Under the pieces are notes generated by a model. That model saw nothing but the letters and a program-made list of their open reading frames with translations. It did not search any database and had not been told where the DNA came from. Shown here piece after piece: positions 16,913 through 25,337 of a stretch of 42,415 nt of DNA. The position numbers and the translations under genes were made by a program. Source of the DNA: Bryobacterales bacterium (lineage in GTDB: Bacteria; Acidobacteriota; Terriglobia; Bryobacterales; Bryobacteraceae); assembly GCA_027324255.1 (NCBI GenBank), contig DAHVTI010000130.1:1-42415 (forward strand), read 5' to 3'. Position 1 is the first letter of the stretch. The number at the start of each line of letters is the position of its first letter.

Positions 16913-18406
16913 TCAGGCGGTTTCGGCGAGTTCGGAGAGGACGCTGTCGAGTTCGGTTTCGTCGAGGGGCACGCGCAGGGAGGCGATGCCGGGCGGCGCA
17001 AGTTCGGAGGGGCCGCAGAGGAGGCCGATGAGGCCGGCATTGGCCTGGGCGCGGGCGGCGAGGGCGGGCCAATCGAGGTCGGCCAGAGAGCGGCTGGCGA
17101 AGAGGGCGTCGAAACGCAGGCGGGAGGAGAGGTCGAGGGCCTGGCCCGCGGTTCCGGCCGGGACGGCGCGGTGGCCGCGCTCGCCGAGGGCGGTGATGAG
17201 GGTGCGGAGGTTGTCGGGCTCGGGGTGGGCGAGGAGGAGGGTGAGGGTTTTCGAGGGGCCCCGGCGCGGCGTCAGGTCGGAGGCCGAATCGAGCGAACCG
17301 CTCAGAGGAAGCGAGATTTCGAAGCGGGCCTGCCCTTCGCGCAGCTCCTGCTCCCAGCCGCCGCCGTGGCTTTCGATGAGTCCGCGGACGGCGGAGAGGC
17401 TGGAGACCGGGCCGGTATCGAGGGGCGCCGGGGCGGGGAAGGAGAGGGCGAGGATGGCGCGGCCGTCGCGGTGCTGCGTGGCGATATCGATGCGGCGGGA
17501 GGCGGAGTCCTCCTGGCTTTGCTCGGCGAGGACGACGAGGTTGAGCAGGGCCTGCTCGATCTGGCCGCGGGCGCCGAGCACGGGCAGGCAGCCGGGGGTC
17601 AGGTCGATGCTGGTGGCGATCATTCGCAGCCGCCAGGCGCGGCTGCGGAACTCGGCCAATTGGCTGACGGCGCGGTTGAGGTCGAAGGGCTGGACGCGGG
17701 CCTGCTCGGGGCGGCCGATGGAGATGATGCGGTCGAGGGTTTCCAGCGCTCCGGCGGCTTCGGAGGCGGCGGCGGCCAGGTGGTGCTCGTTGGCGAGCGC
17801 GATGATGCGGGCCAGCGGGGGCCGCAGCTCGGAGGCGATGTTGGAGACCAGGACGCCGGCGGCGCCCAACTGTTCGCTGCGCAGGAGCTGATCGCGCAGT
17901 TGGCGCTGGCCGAGCAGGCGGATGGCGATGGCCGCCTGGTTGGCCATGTGTCGCAGGGCGGCGCGCTCGTCGGCCTGCAGGTCCCGGGCCTCCAGGGAGC
18001 GCAGCTCCAGCACGCCGGAGGCCTGGCCCTGGGCGAACATAGGCAGGTAGAGCGCTTCGCTGGTCATGCCGGGCCGGCCATTTTGCTGGCACTGCACCGC
18101 CGCGGGTGGGACGGTTTTGGCGCCGGCCGTGGCCTCGAGCGCCCCGGTGGAGGCGTCGTGCGAGTAGATGGCCGTGCGGCAGGGGCCCAGGATCCCGCTC
18201 AGGCGCCGGTCGAGGAGTTCGACGATGCGGGCGGCCGAGTCCACGTCCAGGATCTGCTCCGAGAGAGAGTGCAGCCGGGCGACGCGCTCGCGCAGGCGGG
18301 CCAGGCGGACGAAGCGCCGCCACCACACCAGCGAGGCCAGCACGATGGAGACGAACGCCGTGGTGAGCGTGGTGACGTTCAGCGAGGAGTCAAGCTGGAG
18401 AGCCAT
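16913..18406 (-). CDS. Degenerate membrane hybrid histidine kinase with GAF domain (probable pseudokinase)
   Basis: 497 residues from the ATG at 18406. One TM helix (about 12-30) is followed by a short coiled coil, a GAF domain (about 50-185, QADERAALRHMANQAAIAI at its end), a dimerisation helix pair, an ATPase-like domain and a receiver-like domain. The H-box reads IASELRPPL, with Ser where the phospho-accepting His of AHELRNPL should be. The N-box keeps one Asn (ALLNLVVLAEQS) but loses the second. The receiver begins LLLAHPEPDNL, and the segment that should hold the phospho-Asp reads FDALFASRSL. Every catalytic position visible is altered while the fold is retained, so it is probably a ligand-sensing or scaffold protein. 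It overlaps the HAD gene by 28 bases. Confidence 0.7.
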   Translation of the reverse strand: MALQLDSSLNVTTLTTAFVSIVLASLVWWRRFVRLARLRERVARLHSLSEQILDVDSAARIVELLDRRLSGILGPCRTAIYSHDASTGALEATAGAKTVPPAAVQCQQNGRPGMTSEALYLPMFAQGQASGVLELRSLEARDLQADERAALRHMANQAAIAIRLLGQRQLRDQLLRSEQLGAAGVLVSNIASELRPPLARIIALANEHHLAAAASEAAGALETLDRIISIGRPEQARVQPFDLNRAVSQLAEFRSRAWRLRMIATSIDLTPGCLPVLGARGQIEQALLNLVVLAEQSQEDSASRRIDIATQHRDGRAILALSFPAPAPLDTGPVSSLSAVRGLIESHGGGWEQELREGQARFEISLPLSGSLDSASDLTPRRGPSKTLTLLLAHPEPDNLRTLITALGERGHRAVPAGTAGQALDLSSRLRFDALFASRSLADLDWPALAARAQANAGLIGLLCGPSELAPPGIASLRVPLDETELDSVLSELAETA

Positions 18407-19074
18407 GGCAGCAGGCGCGGATCGCGGAAATCCCGGATGGCGATGTCGGCCAGCGGGGCTTCTGAGAGCGTGGTGAGTACGGCGGCGACGCGCGCGCCGG
18501 AGGCGCGGGCCGCGGACAGCCCGCCGGGCGAATCCTCGAAGATGACGCAATTGCGCGTCTCGACGCGGAGCCGGGCGGCGGCCTTCAGGAACACCTCGGG
18601 GTCGGGTTTGGGGCGTTCCACCTGGTGGCCGTCGACGATGGCCAGCAGGTGCGGGCGTACGCCGGCGCGGTCCAGGACGAAATCGACATTTTTCGGCTCG
18701 GCGTTGGTGGCCAGGGCGCAGGGCGCGCCGGCGCGGCGCGCGGCGGCCAGGAACTCGCGCACTCCGCCCACGACGTGCTGCTCGAAGACCGGCTCCATCA
18801 TGTCGCGGTAGAGCTGCTCCTTGGCGGCGCCGTGGCGCACCACCTCTGCTTCGCCGAGCCCGTCGCCCCACAGGTGGCGGACAATCTGGTCGTTGCGCTT
18901 CCCAAGCATCCTGGCCATCATGCCGTCGGGGTCGATGCCGTGCCGGGTGAGGTAGATCTCCCAGGCCCGGGTATGGATGGCGGTGGACTCCACGATGACG
19001 CCGTCCATGTCGAAGATGAGGGCAATTCCGGAGGGGATATGAAGGTTCTCGAACACTCGCCGGAATGATAGCAT
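18379..19074 (-). CDS. HAD-superfamily phosphatase / beta-phosphoglucomutase-like
   Basis: 231 residues from ATG 19074; the ORF track start at 19377 is too early and runs antisense through the next gene. Motif I is FDMDGVIVES (nucleophile Asp and acid Asp, DxD), motif II lies in ALATNAEP, motif III is the Lys of KPDPEVF, and motif IV is IFEDSPGG. The four-helix cap following motif I (HTRAWEIYLTRHGI) is the subfamily I cap of phosphoglycolate phosphatases and beta-phosphoglucomutases. Substrate cannot be decided. The start lies 35 bases from the start of the divergent FG-GAP gene. No strong Shine-Dalgarno sequence is visible. Confidence 0.82.
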   Translation of the reverse strand: MLSFRRVFENLHIPSGIALIFDMDGVIVESTAIHTRAWEIYLTRHGIDPDGMMARMLGKRNDQIVRHLWGDGLGEAEVVRHGAAKEQLYRDMMEPVFEQHVVGGVREFLAAARRAGAPCALATNAEPKNVDFVLDRAGVRPHLLAIVDGHQVERPKPDPEVFLKAAARLRVETRNCVIFEDSPGGLSAARASGARVAAVLTTLSEAPLADIAIRDFRDPRLLPWLSSLTPR

Positions 19075-19108
19075 ATTGCCCGGATCGGCCTGGCCGGGAA
19101 GGAGTGCG

Positions 19109-20314
19109 ATGGCGAACAGGTGGTTGATGATCATGGCGCCCGCCCTGCTGCTCACCGCGCAGGAGGGCCCGTGGGTGGCCTCCGGCTGGCGGGCGGTGGA
19201 GCTGGAGCCGCCCAACGCGGGCACCGAGCAGACTTCGGCCACGGTGTTCGACATCGACGGGGACGGCGTGAACGACTTCGTCATCACCGAGCGCACCACC
19301 GCGCCTTCCGTCGCCGGATACCTGCGGCGCAAGGACGGCTGGACGCGTTTCGTGATCGAAGCCGAGCTGGTGCGCATCGAAGCCGGCTCGTCCTACGAGG
19401 ACGTGGACTCCGACGGGGACCTCGATTTCGTGGCTGGCGGCGAGTCGCGCAGCGCGGAGGTGTGGTGGTGGGAGAACCCCGGAGGGAGCCGCGCGGCGCA
19501 GCAGGCGTGGAAGCGCCGGGCCATCAAGTCCAGCGGCGCGCGGAAGCACCACGACACGCTGTGGATCGACGTGGACGGCGACGGGCAGCGGGAACTCGCG
19601 TTCTGGAACCAGGGCGGGCGGCAACTGCTGCTGGCGAAGCGGCCGGCCGATGTTCGCGCCGCGGCGGAGTGGCCGCGCAGCGTGATCTACGAGTATTCGG
19701 GCGACAGCGAGATGCTGCAGCGCGGCACGCCGCCGCGCTTCAAGGGGGTGAACGAGCACGAAGGGCTGTGGGCGGGCGACATCAACGGCGACGGCGCGCC
19801 GGACATCGTGGGTGGCGGCTACTGGTTCCAGCGCCGGCCCGACGGCAGCTTCGCGGCGCACCCGGTGGACGCCTCCTATCACTACTCGCGCGCGGCGGCG
19901 GGGCAACTGGCGGAGGGCGGCCGGCCGGAGGTGGTGCTCTCCGCCGGCGACGGGCTCGGGCCGCTGCTCTGGTACGAGTGGGTGAAAGGCACGTGGCGCC
20001 CACACTGGCTGGCGGACCTCGATAACGGCCACAGCATGGCTGTCTTCGACTTCAACGGCGACGGCCACGCCGACATCTTCGTGGCGGAGATGCGGCTGGG
20101 CGGCGGCAATCCGGGCTCGAAGACGATGGTGTTTGTTGGCGACGGGCACGGCCATTTCACGCTGCGGGAGCTGGCGCGCGGCTTCGACAACCACGAGTCG
20201 AAAGTGGCCGACCTGGACGGGGACGGCGACCTGGACATCCTCATGAAGCCTTACAACCACAAGACTCCGGCGCTGCGCGTTCTGCTGCAGGAGCCGGGCC
20301 GGAAGCTACAATAG
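19109..20314 (+). CDS. Exported FG-GAP/VCBS repeat protein
   Basis: 401 residues; ATG 19109 is chosen because GGAAGGAG lies 5 bases upstream, and the ORF track start at 19076 lacks a ribosome site. An N-terminal signal segment (WLMIMAPALLLTAQE) precedes a beta-propeller-like body with six calcium-loop motifs: DIDGDGVND, DVDSDGDLD, DVDGDGQRE, DINGDGAPD, DFNGDGHAD and DLDGDGDLD. Such repeats bind calcium and fold into a beta-propeller. No catalytic domain is seen. It ends 5 bases before xdhC but is unlikely to share its function. Confidence 0.8.
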   Translation: MANRWLMIMAPALLLTAQEGPWVASGWRAVELEPPNAGTEQTSATVFDIDGDGVNDFVITERTTAPSVAGYLRRKDGWTRFVIEAELVRIEAGSSYEDVDSDGDLDFVAGGESRSAEVWWWENPGGSRAAQQAWKRRAIKSSGARKHHDTLWIDVDGDGQRELAFWNQGGRQLLLAKRPADVRAAAEWPRSVIYEYSGDSEMLQRGTPPRFKGVNEHEGLWAGDINGDGAPDIVGGGYWFQRRPDGSFAAHPVDASYHYSRAAAGQLAEGGRPEVVLSAGDGLGPLLWYEWVKGTWRPHWLADLDNGHSMAVFDFNGDGHADIFVAEMRLGGGNPGSKTMVFVGDGHGHFTLRELARGFDNHESKVADLDGDGDLDILMKPYNHKTPALRVLLQEPGRKLQ

Positions 20315-20319
20315 AAGGG

Positions 20320-21156
20320 ATGGACGTTTTCGAGGAATTGGTGCGTCTTCGCCGCGCGGGCCGCAAGTGCGCGCTGGCCACCATCGTCCAGGCCAACGGC
20401 TCCATTCCCAGCTTCACCAGCGCCAAGCTGCTGGTGCGCGACGACGGCTCGCTGGCCGGCACCATCGGCGGCGGGTGCGTGGAGGCCGAGGTGTGGACCG
20501 CCGCCCGCGAGGCGATGGAAACCGGCAAGCCGCGCCGCCTGAACTTCTCTCTGGGCCAGGATGCGGCTTACGACAATGGCCTGATCTGCGGCGGCCAGTT
20601 GGAGGTGTTTATCGAACCCATCGACCCGCAACCCCACGCCATCATCTTCGGCGCCGGCCACATCTCGAAGAGCCTCTGCCAGGTGGCCGGGCTGATCGGC
20701 TTCGCCACGACGGTGGTGGACGACCGCGAGAGCTTCGCCAACCGTGAGCGCTTTCCCGACGCCGGCGAGGTGATCGCCGGGGCTTATGAAGAGGTCTTCC
20801 CGGCGCTGGAGGTGAACAGCTCCTCGTACCTGATCATCGTCACGCGCGGCCACCGCGACGACATGCGGGTGCTGAAGTGGGCGGTGACGACGCCGGCGCG
20901 CTACATCGCCATGATCGGCAGCAAGCGCAAGGTGATCGGCGTGGTCCGCGAACTGGAAAAAGAAGGTATCCCGGCGGAGAGCTTCGCGCGCGTGTCGGCG
21001 CCGATGGGCCTGGACGTGGGCGCGCTGACGCCGGAAGAGATCGCGGTCAGTGTGGCTTCCGAGATGATCGCCGTGCGGCGCAACCCGGACTCCAACTGGC
21101 GCGCGCTGTCCAAGTCCATTTTTGCGCACGACGAACTGCGAGCCCTGCCGAAGTGA
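20320..21156 (+). CDS. xdhC: XdhC/CoxI family molybdenum-enzyme maturation protein
   Basis: 278 residues with the two-part layout of XdhC. The N-terminal XdhC/CoxI domain (SIPSFTSAKLLVRDDGSLAGTIGGGCVEAE, residues about 27-57) is followed by a Rossmann-type domain beginning IIFGAGHISKSL (about 109) and containing the motif IGSKRK. XdhC binds molybdenum cofactor and promotes its sulfuration before insertion into xanthine dehydrogenase-type enzymes. Its stop codon overlaps the GTG start of the MocA-like gene (GTGA), so the two are translationally coupled. No molybdenum hydroxylase large subunit is present in the window. Confidence 0.88.
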   Translation: MDVFEELVRLRRAGRKCALATIVQANGSIPSFTSAKLLVRDDGSLAGTIGGGCVEAEVWTAAREAMETGKPRRLNFSLGQDAAYDNGLICGGQLEVFIEPIDPQPHAIIFGAGHISKSLCQVAGLIGFATTVVDDRESFANRERFPDAGEVIAGAYEEVFPALEVNSSSYLIIVTRGHRDDMRVLKWAVTTPARYIAMIGSKRKVIGVVRELEKEGIPAESFARVSAPMGLDVGALTPEEIAVSVASEMIAVRRNPDSNWRALSKSIFAHDELRALPK

Positions 21157-21761
21157 GCACGCCCCGGACCATCGCCGCCGTCCTGCTGGCAGCCGGTGCG
21201 TCGAGCCGGATGGGCAGCCCCAAGGCTCTGCTCGAATTCCAGGGCGAGACGCTGCTGGACCGCCAGATCGGGCTCTACGCGGAGCGCTGCCGGCCGGTGG
21301 TATGCGTACTGGGGTTCGACGCGGGCCGCGTGGCGGCCGGCCTGCGGCGGGCCGGCGACGCGGTGCTGGTGCTGAATCCGCGTCCCGAGCGCGGCCAGCT
21401 TTCCTCCCTGCAGTGCGGACTGCGCGCCCTGCCGCCGTGCGACGCGCTGTTCTTTCTGCCGGCGGATTCGCCGGGCGTCCGTCCGGACACGCTCGAAAGA
21501 CTGCTGGCGGCCTGGAGCGAAGCCGCGGAGGCGCCCGCCTTCGTCATTCCGCAGTGCCGCGGGCGGCACGGCCACCCGGTGCTGATGAGCGGCGCGCAGA
21601 TCCCCGCCATGCTGGCGCTGCCGGAAGGCGCGCCGGCGCGGGACTTGGTGCACGCCCGGAAGGCCGAGACGCTGTATGTGGAGGTGGACGACGCGCGCAT
21701 CCGCATCGACCTGGACACACCGGCGGATTTCGAGGCCCTGTTGAAAGAGGTCCAGCCGTGA
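21153..21761 (+). CDS. mocA: MobA/MocA-like nucleotidyltransferase (molybdenum cofactor cytidylyltransferase-like)
   Basis: 202 residues starting at GTG 21153, which overlaps the xdhC stop by four bases; the ORF track extends it upstream in error. The N-terminus AAVLLAAGASSRMGSPKALLEF is the nucleotide-binding signature of the MobA-like NTP-transferase fold. FFLPADSPGV supplies the metal-binding Asp, and RGRHGHPVLMS is the family's pterin-side motif. MocA attaches CMP to molybdopterin for the xanthine dehydrogenase family, which fits the coupled xdhC. The stop overlaps the GTG of the AsmA gene. Confidence 0.85.
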   Translation: MSTPRTIAAVLLAAGASSRMGSPKALLEFQGETLLDRQIGLYAERCRPVVCVLGFDAGRVAAGLRRAGDAVLVLNPRPERGQLSSLQCGLRALPPCDALFFLPADSPGVRPDTLERLLAAWSEAAEAPAFVIPQCRGRHGHPVLMSGAQIPAMLALPEGAPARDLVHARKAETLYVEVDDARIRIDLDTPADFEALLKEVQP

Positions 21762-24142
21762 AGTGGAACGGAAAGACCCTGATGTTGTCCGTCCTGGCGC
21801 TGGTGATCCTGATCGGGCTGGCGGGCATCATCGTGCCGGAGATCGACGCCGGCCGGATGCGTCAACCGCTGGCCGGCGCGCTGGAACAGACGCTCGGCCG
21901 CCGCGTCGAATTCGGCGAAGTGCGCTACCAGGTGTTTCCCACGCCCGGCCTGTCGGCCCGGGACCTGGTCATACCGGAAGACCCCGCCTTCGGGCTGGAG
22001 CCGGTGGCCTACGTCGGCGAGTTTCAGGCGGGCGTGAGCTTCGCCAGCCTGCTCACCGGGCGGCTGAACATCTCATCCGTGCGGCTGGTGGATGCCAGCG
22101 TGAACCTGGCGCGGAAGGACGAAGTGGGCTGGAACTTCGGCTCGCTGCTCGAAAGGATTTTCGCCGGCGTGCGGCAGTCCGGCTCCGGCCCGCGCGTCGA
22201 GATGCGCCAGAGCCGCATCAACTTCCGGACCGGCACGCTGAAGTCCGCGCTGTTTCTCAACGCCGTGGACCTCGACCTGGAGCCGCCGGCCTCGCCGGGC
22301 GGAGACTTGCTCTGGCGCTACGAAGCCTCGCCGGCGCGCACGGACCGCGCCGAGCAGGGCTTCGGCCGGTTCACGGGCAGCGGGCGCTGGATGCCCGGTG
22401 CGGGCGGCGGGCGCCTGGCCGTGGACCTCGAACTGGAGCGCAGCGCCTTTTCCGAGTTGCTGACGCTGGTGACGGGCAACGACCTGGGCGTGCAGGGCCG
22501 CTTCACCTCCCGCGCCACGCTGGACGGTCCGCTGAACCGACTCAGCATCCGCGGCTCGCTTGAGCTGGAGGATGTGGACCGCCCGGGCTTCTTCGGCCTG
22601 CGCGCGCGCGAATACTCGATGCCCTACGAGGGCAGCCTGGACCTGGCCGGCCAGATCCTGGATCTGTCGTCCACCAAGCCGGAGGGCGCCAAGGCCGCCC
22701 TGCCGTTCAGTGTCGGGCTGATCTGCCGGCGCATGCTGGTGGAGCCGCAGTGGGAGGCCTCCCTGGCGTTCGACGGGATTCCGGCACCCGCTCTGTTGGA
22801 CGTCGCCCGCCGGCTGGGGGCGCGCATGCCGGAAGGTCTCGCCGTGGAGGGAGAGCTGGTCGGCTTGCTGAAGTATTCGCAGGTCCGGCCATCGGAAGGC
22901 ACCGTGACGTTGATGAACGGCAGCGTGTCGGCGGGCGGCTCCGCGCCCCTGTCGCTGCCGGAGGCGCAGCTCGCGCTGGCGGGCACGCAGATGACGCTGG
23001 CCGCGGCGGAAGCCGCCACGCCGGAAGGGTTGAAGGCGCGCGTCTCCGGACGGTGGGACGTGCAGTCGGAGGCGTTGGATTTCGAGATGCAGTCCGAGCG
23101 CATCCCGCTCAACGACCTGCTGGCGGCGGCCGGACGGCTGCATGTGGAGCCGCCGCCGCCGCTGGACCGCGACTGCCGCGACGGCGAAGTGGGCGGCACG
23201 CTGGCCTTCCACCGCGCCCCTTCCGACCAGGATGGAGAGACGGAGGGCCGGGACAGTTGGACCGGCGAATTGCAGGTGCGCCGCGCCGTCTGCGTGCTGG
23301 AAGGCGCCGCGCAGCCCGTCCGGCTGCAGGCCGCGGTGCTCTCGTTGAAAAAGACGGGTTGGGCGCTCCGCCACGCCAGAGCCGCTTACGGCGCCTGGAC
23401 GCTTTCCGGAGAACTCGCGCACGCGCCCGGACCTGGCCGGCCCTACCGCTTCTCGCTGGTGCTCGAGCAGGCCTCCGGCGCCGAGCTGCACAATTTTCTG
23501 AAAGCCGCGCTGCTACCGCGGCGCGGTTTCCTGGATCGTACGCTGCGGCGGAAGTCCGCGCCTCCGTCCTGGCTGCGCGCCCGCCACGCGGAGGGCGAGC
23601 TGCGCATCCAGCACCTGGAACTGGGGGGCAAAGCCTACGCCCCGGTGGTGGCGCGCATCTATTGGGACGGCGCCCACCTGGAGATGCCGGACGTCGCCGC
23701 GCGCGGGGAAGACAGCCAGTTTTCGGGCCGCGCGGCCGTACTGCTGGGTGGGGAGCAGCCGCGCTACCGCCTGCTGGGCAAGCTCGACGGCTACGCCTCC
23801 GCGGTGGGCTCCTTTGACGCCGAGATCGACGTCACGACGCCGTCGCTGGCCAGCCCGCTGGCCGGTGTGCTGGCCGGCACGGCCCAGATCGCCGGCCGGA
23901 ACATCGACCTCGGCGACGAGAAGGCGCGCCTGTTGAACGCGTGCCTGGATTACGACGGAGCGCGCGGCGCGCAGCGGCTGAAGATCGGCTGCCTGGAGGC
24001 GCAGGTCAACGGCGACTGGCTGCCGGGGCAGGTGTCGCCGGCGCCGGATGGCCGATTCGCCATCGAGTTTCCCGCTGCCCGCCACGCGCACCGCCTGGTG
24101 CTCAGCCTGTCGCCGCCGGAAATCGCTCCCGCGGCGCGGTGA
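21758..24142 (+). CDS. AsmA-family protein
   Basis: 794 residues from GTG 21758, which overlaps the previous stop (GTGA) and has GAAAGAGG upstream. It begins with one TM helix (LMLSVLALVILIGLAGIIVP), then EIDAGRMRQPLAGALEQTLGRRVEFG, the standard opening of AsmA proteins. Long beta-rich repeats follow (SLLTGRLNISSVRLVDASVNLAR, QSRINFRTG). AsmA-like proteins are anchored in the inner membrane with a periplasmic bridge-like body implicated in lipid transport to the outer membrane. The ORF track frame from 21122 is this gene plus an out-of-frame run through the MocA-like gene. Translational coupling to Mo-cofactor genes has no obvious functional reason. Confidence 0.82.
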   Translation: MKWNGKTLMLSVLALVILIGLAGIIVPEIDAGRMRQPLAGALEQTLGRRVEFGEVRYQVFPTPGLSARDLVIPEDPAFGLEPVAYVGEFQAGVSFASLLTGRLNISSVRLVDASVNLARKDEVGWNFGSLLERIFAGVRQSGSGPRVEMRQSRINFRTGTLKSALFLNAVDLDLEPPASPGGDLLWRYEASPARTDRAEQGFGRFTGSGRWMPGAGGGRLAVDLELERSAFSELLTLVTGNDLGVQGRFTSRATLDGPLNRLSIRGSLELEDVDRPGFFGLRAREYSMPYEGSLDLAGQILDLSSTKPEGAKAALPFSVGLICRRMLVEPQWEASLAFDGIPAPALLDVARRLGARMPEGLAVEGELVGLLKYSQVRPSEGTVTLMNGSVSAGGSAPLSLPEAQLALAGTQMTLAAAEAATPEGLKARVSGRWDVQSEALDFEMQSERIPLNDLLAAAGRLHVEPPPPLDRDCRDGEVGGTLAFHRAPSDQDGETEGRDSWTGELQVRRAVCVLEGAAQPVRLQAAVLSLKKTGWALRHARAAYGAWTLSGELAHAPGPGRPYRFSLVLEQASGAELHNFLKAALLPRRGFLDRTLRRKSAPPSWLRARHAEGELRIQHLELGGKAYAPVVARIYWDGAHLEMPDVAARGEDSQFSGRAAVLLGGEQPRYRLLGKLDGYASAVGSFDAEIDVTTPSLASPLAGVLAGTAQIAGRNIDLGDEKARLLNACLDYDGARGAQRLKIGCLEAQVNGDWLPGQVSPAPDGRFAIEFPAARHAHRLVLSLSPPEIAPAAR

Positions 24143-24185
24143 GGCCGCGCTAAACTGCATGTCAGTAGAGGGATACCCTAAAGCA

Positions 24186-25337
24186 ATGGAATCGGATCTG
24201 GCGCCACAGGCCCCGCAAGGATTGTTCGACGCCGAGCGCCGCATGGCGCAGGAGCAGATTGCCGCCGCCTGGCAGTTGCACATCGAGGCGCTGCAGGAGC
24301 AGTTGGACCGCGGCTGGCGCGACCATATCCGCGCCGCCCTCGACGAACGCTTCGCGTCGCTCGAAGCCAGCTTCGAGGAGGAGGTGGAGCGCCGCGTGGC
24401 CGAGAGGCTGGCGGAAGAGAGCGCGCGCTCCATCGCCTCCGCCATGCGCCAGTTGAGCGAGCGGCTCAACCAGACGGCGCGGCGCCTGGAACAGGCCGAA
24501 TCCGGCGACGCCTGGGCAGCGGCCCTGCTCGACGGGGCCTTCGCCTTCGCGCCGTGCGTGGTGCTGTTCAGCGTCATCGGCGGGGAGCTGCAGTACGAAG
24601 ACCACCGCTCGCTGGGCGAGTTGCGATTGTCGGCGCTGGGCGACGTGCGCATTCCGGCCGCCTCGGCCGCCGCGTTCTCCGGCGTCATCGAGTCGCTCGA
24701 CACCGTGATCTCCATGGCCACGCCGGGGGAGTTGTCGCCGCCGGTGGCGGAGCTGCTGGGCGGAGCCGAGGACAAGCGCGTGTGCCTGCTGCCGGTGATC
24801 GCCGGGCAGAGCGAAGGCAGGCGCCGCGTGGCGGCCATCGTCTACGCCGAGGGCGGAGGCGAGGTGGTGGACATCAACCTGCTGGAGGTGGTGACGGCGC
24901 TGGCCGGATCGACGCTGGACTGCCGCCAGGCCGCGCAGCGCGCCGTCACGTCCGCGCCGGCGGGCTCCATGCTCAGCATCGCGCCGGTGCTGACGATGCC
25001 CGGCGGGCCGGTGGCAGCGCCGGCCGGCGTGGAGCCGCCCGCGTGGGGCGAGCTGTCGCGCGAGGAACAGGAACTGCACGCCAAGGCGCAGCGCTTCGCC
25101 CGCGTCCGGGTGGCCGAGATGCGGCTCTACCAGGCGCACGCCGTGCGCAAGGGCAGGGAGCAGGCGTGCCTCTACGGCGCGCTGCGCGGCGAGATGGACC
25201 GTGGCCGCGCGCAGTTCAAGCACGAGTTCATGCGCATCCCGTCGATGATCGATTATTTCCATCAGGAGGTGGTACGGACGCTGGCCAATGACGAGCCTAC
25301 GCTTCTCGGAGAGGACTATCCTGGGCCGCTCGTCTAA
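24186..25337 (+). CDS. Coiled-coil protein with a possible GAF-like domain, function unknown
   Basis: 383 residues from ATG 24186, with GAGGG upstream; ATG 24159 would add nine residues and is also possible. Residues about 18-105 are highly charged heptad-type sequence rich in Glu, Arg and Ala (ERRVAERLAEESARSIA), a clear coiled coil. Residues about 110-250 (APCVVLFSVIGGELQYEDHR, then VCLLPVIAGQSEGRRRVAAIVYAEGG) resemble a GAF sensor domain. The C-terminal 80 residues are again helical and charged. No membrane segment or catalytic motif is seen. The last 50 bases overlap the transglycosylase gene. Confidence 0.62.
   Translation: MESDLAPQAPQGLFDAERRMAQEQIAAAWQLHIEALQEQLDRGWRDHIRAALDERFASLEASFEEEVERRVAERLAEESARSIASAMRQLSERLNQTARRLEQAESGDAWAAALLDGAFAFAPCVVLFSVIGGELQYEDHRSLGELRLSALGDVRIPAASAAAFSGVIESLDTVISMATPGELSPPVAELLGGAEDKRVCLLPVIAGQSEGRRRVAAIVYAEGGGEVVDINLLEVVTALAGSTLDCRQAAQRAVTSAPAGSMLSIAPVLTMPGGPVAAPAGVEPPAWGELSREEQELHAKAQRFARVRVAEMRLYQAHAVRKGREQACLYGALRGEMDRGRAQFKHEFMRIPSMIDYFHQEVVRTLANDEPTLLGEDYPGPLV

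Noticed and set aside
18400-20260. Upstream part of the 1115-codon minus-strand frame 16913-20260
   Set aside because: Only the part below 18406 is a gene. The rest is antisense to the FG-GAP gene and out of frame in the HAD gene.
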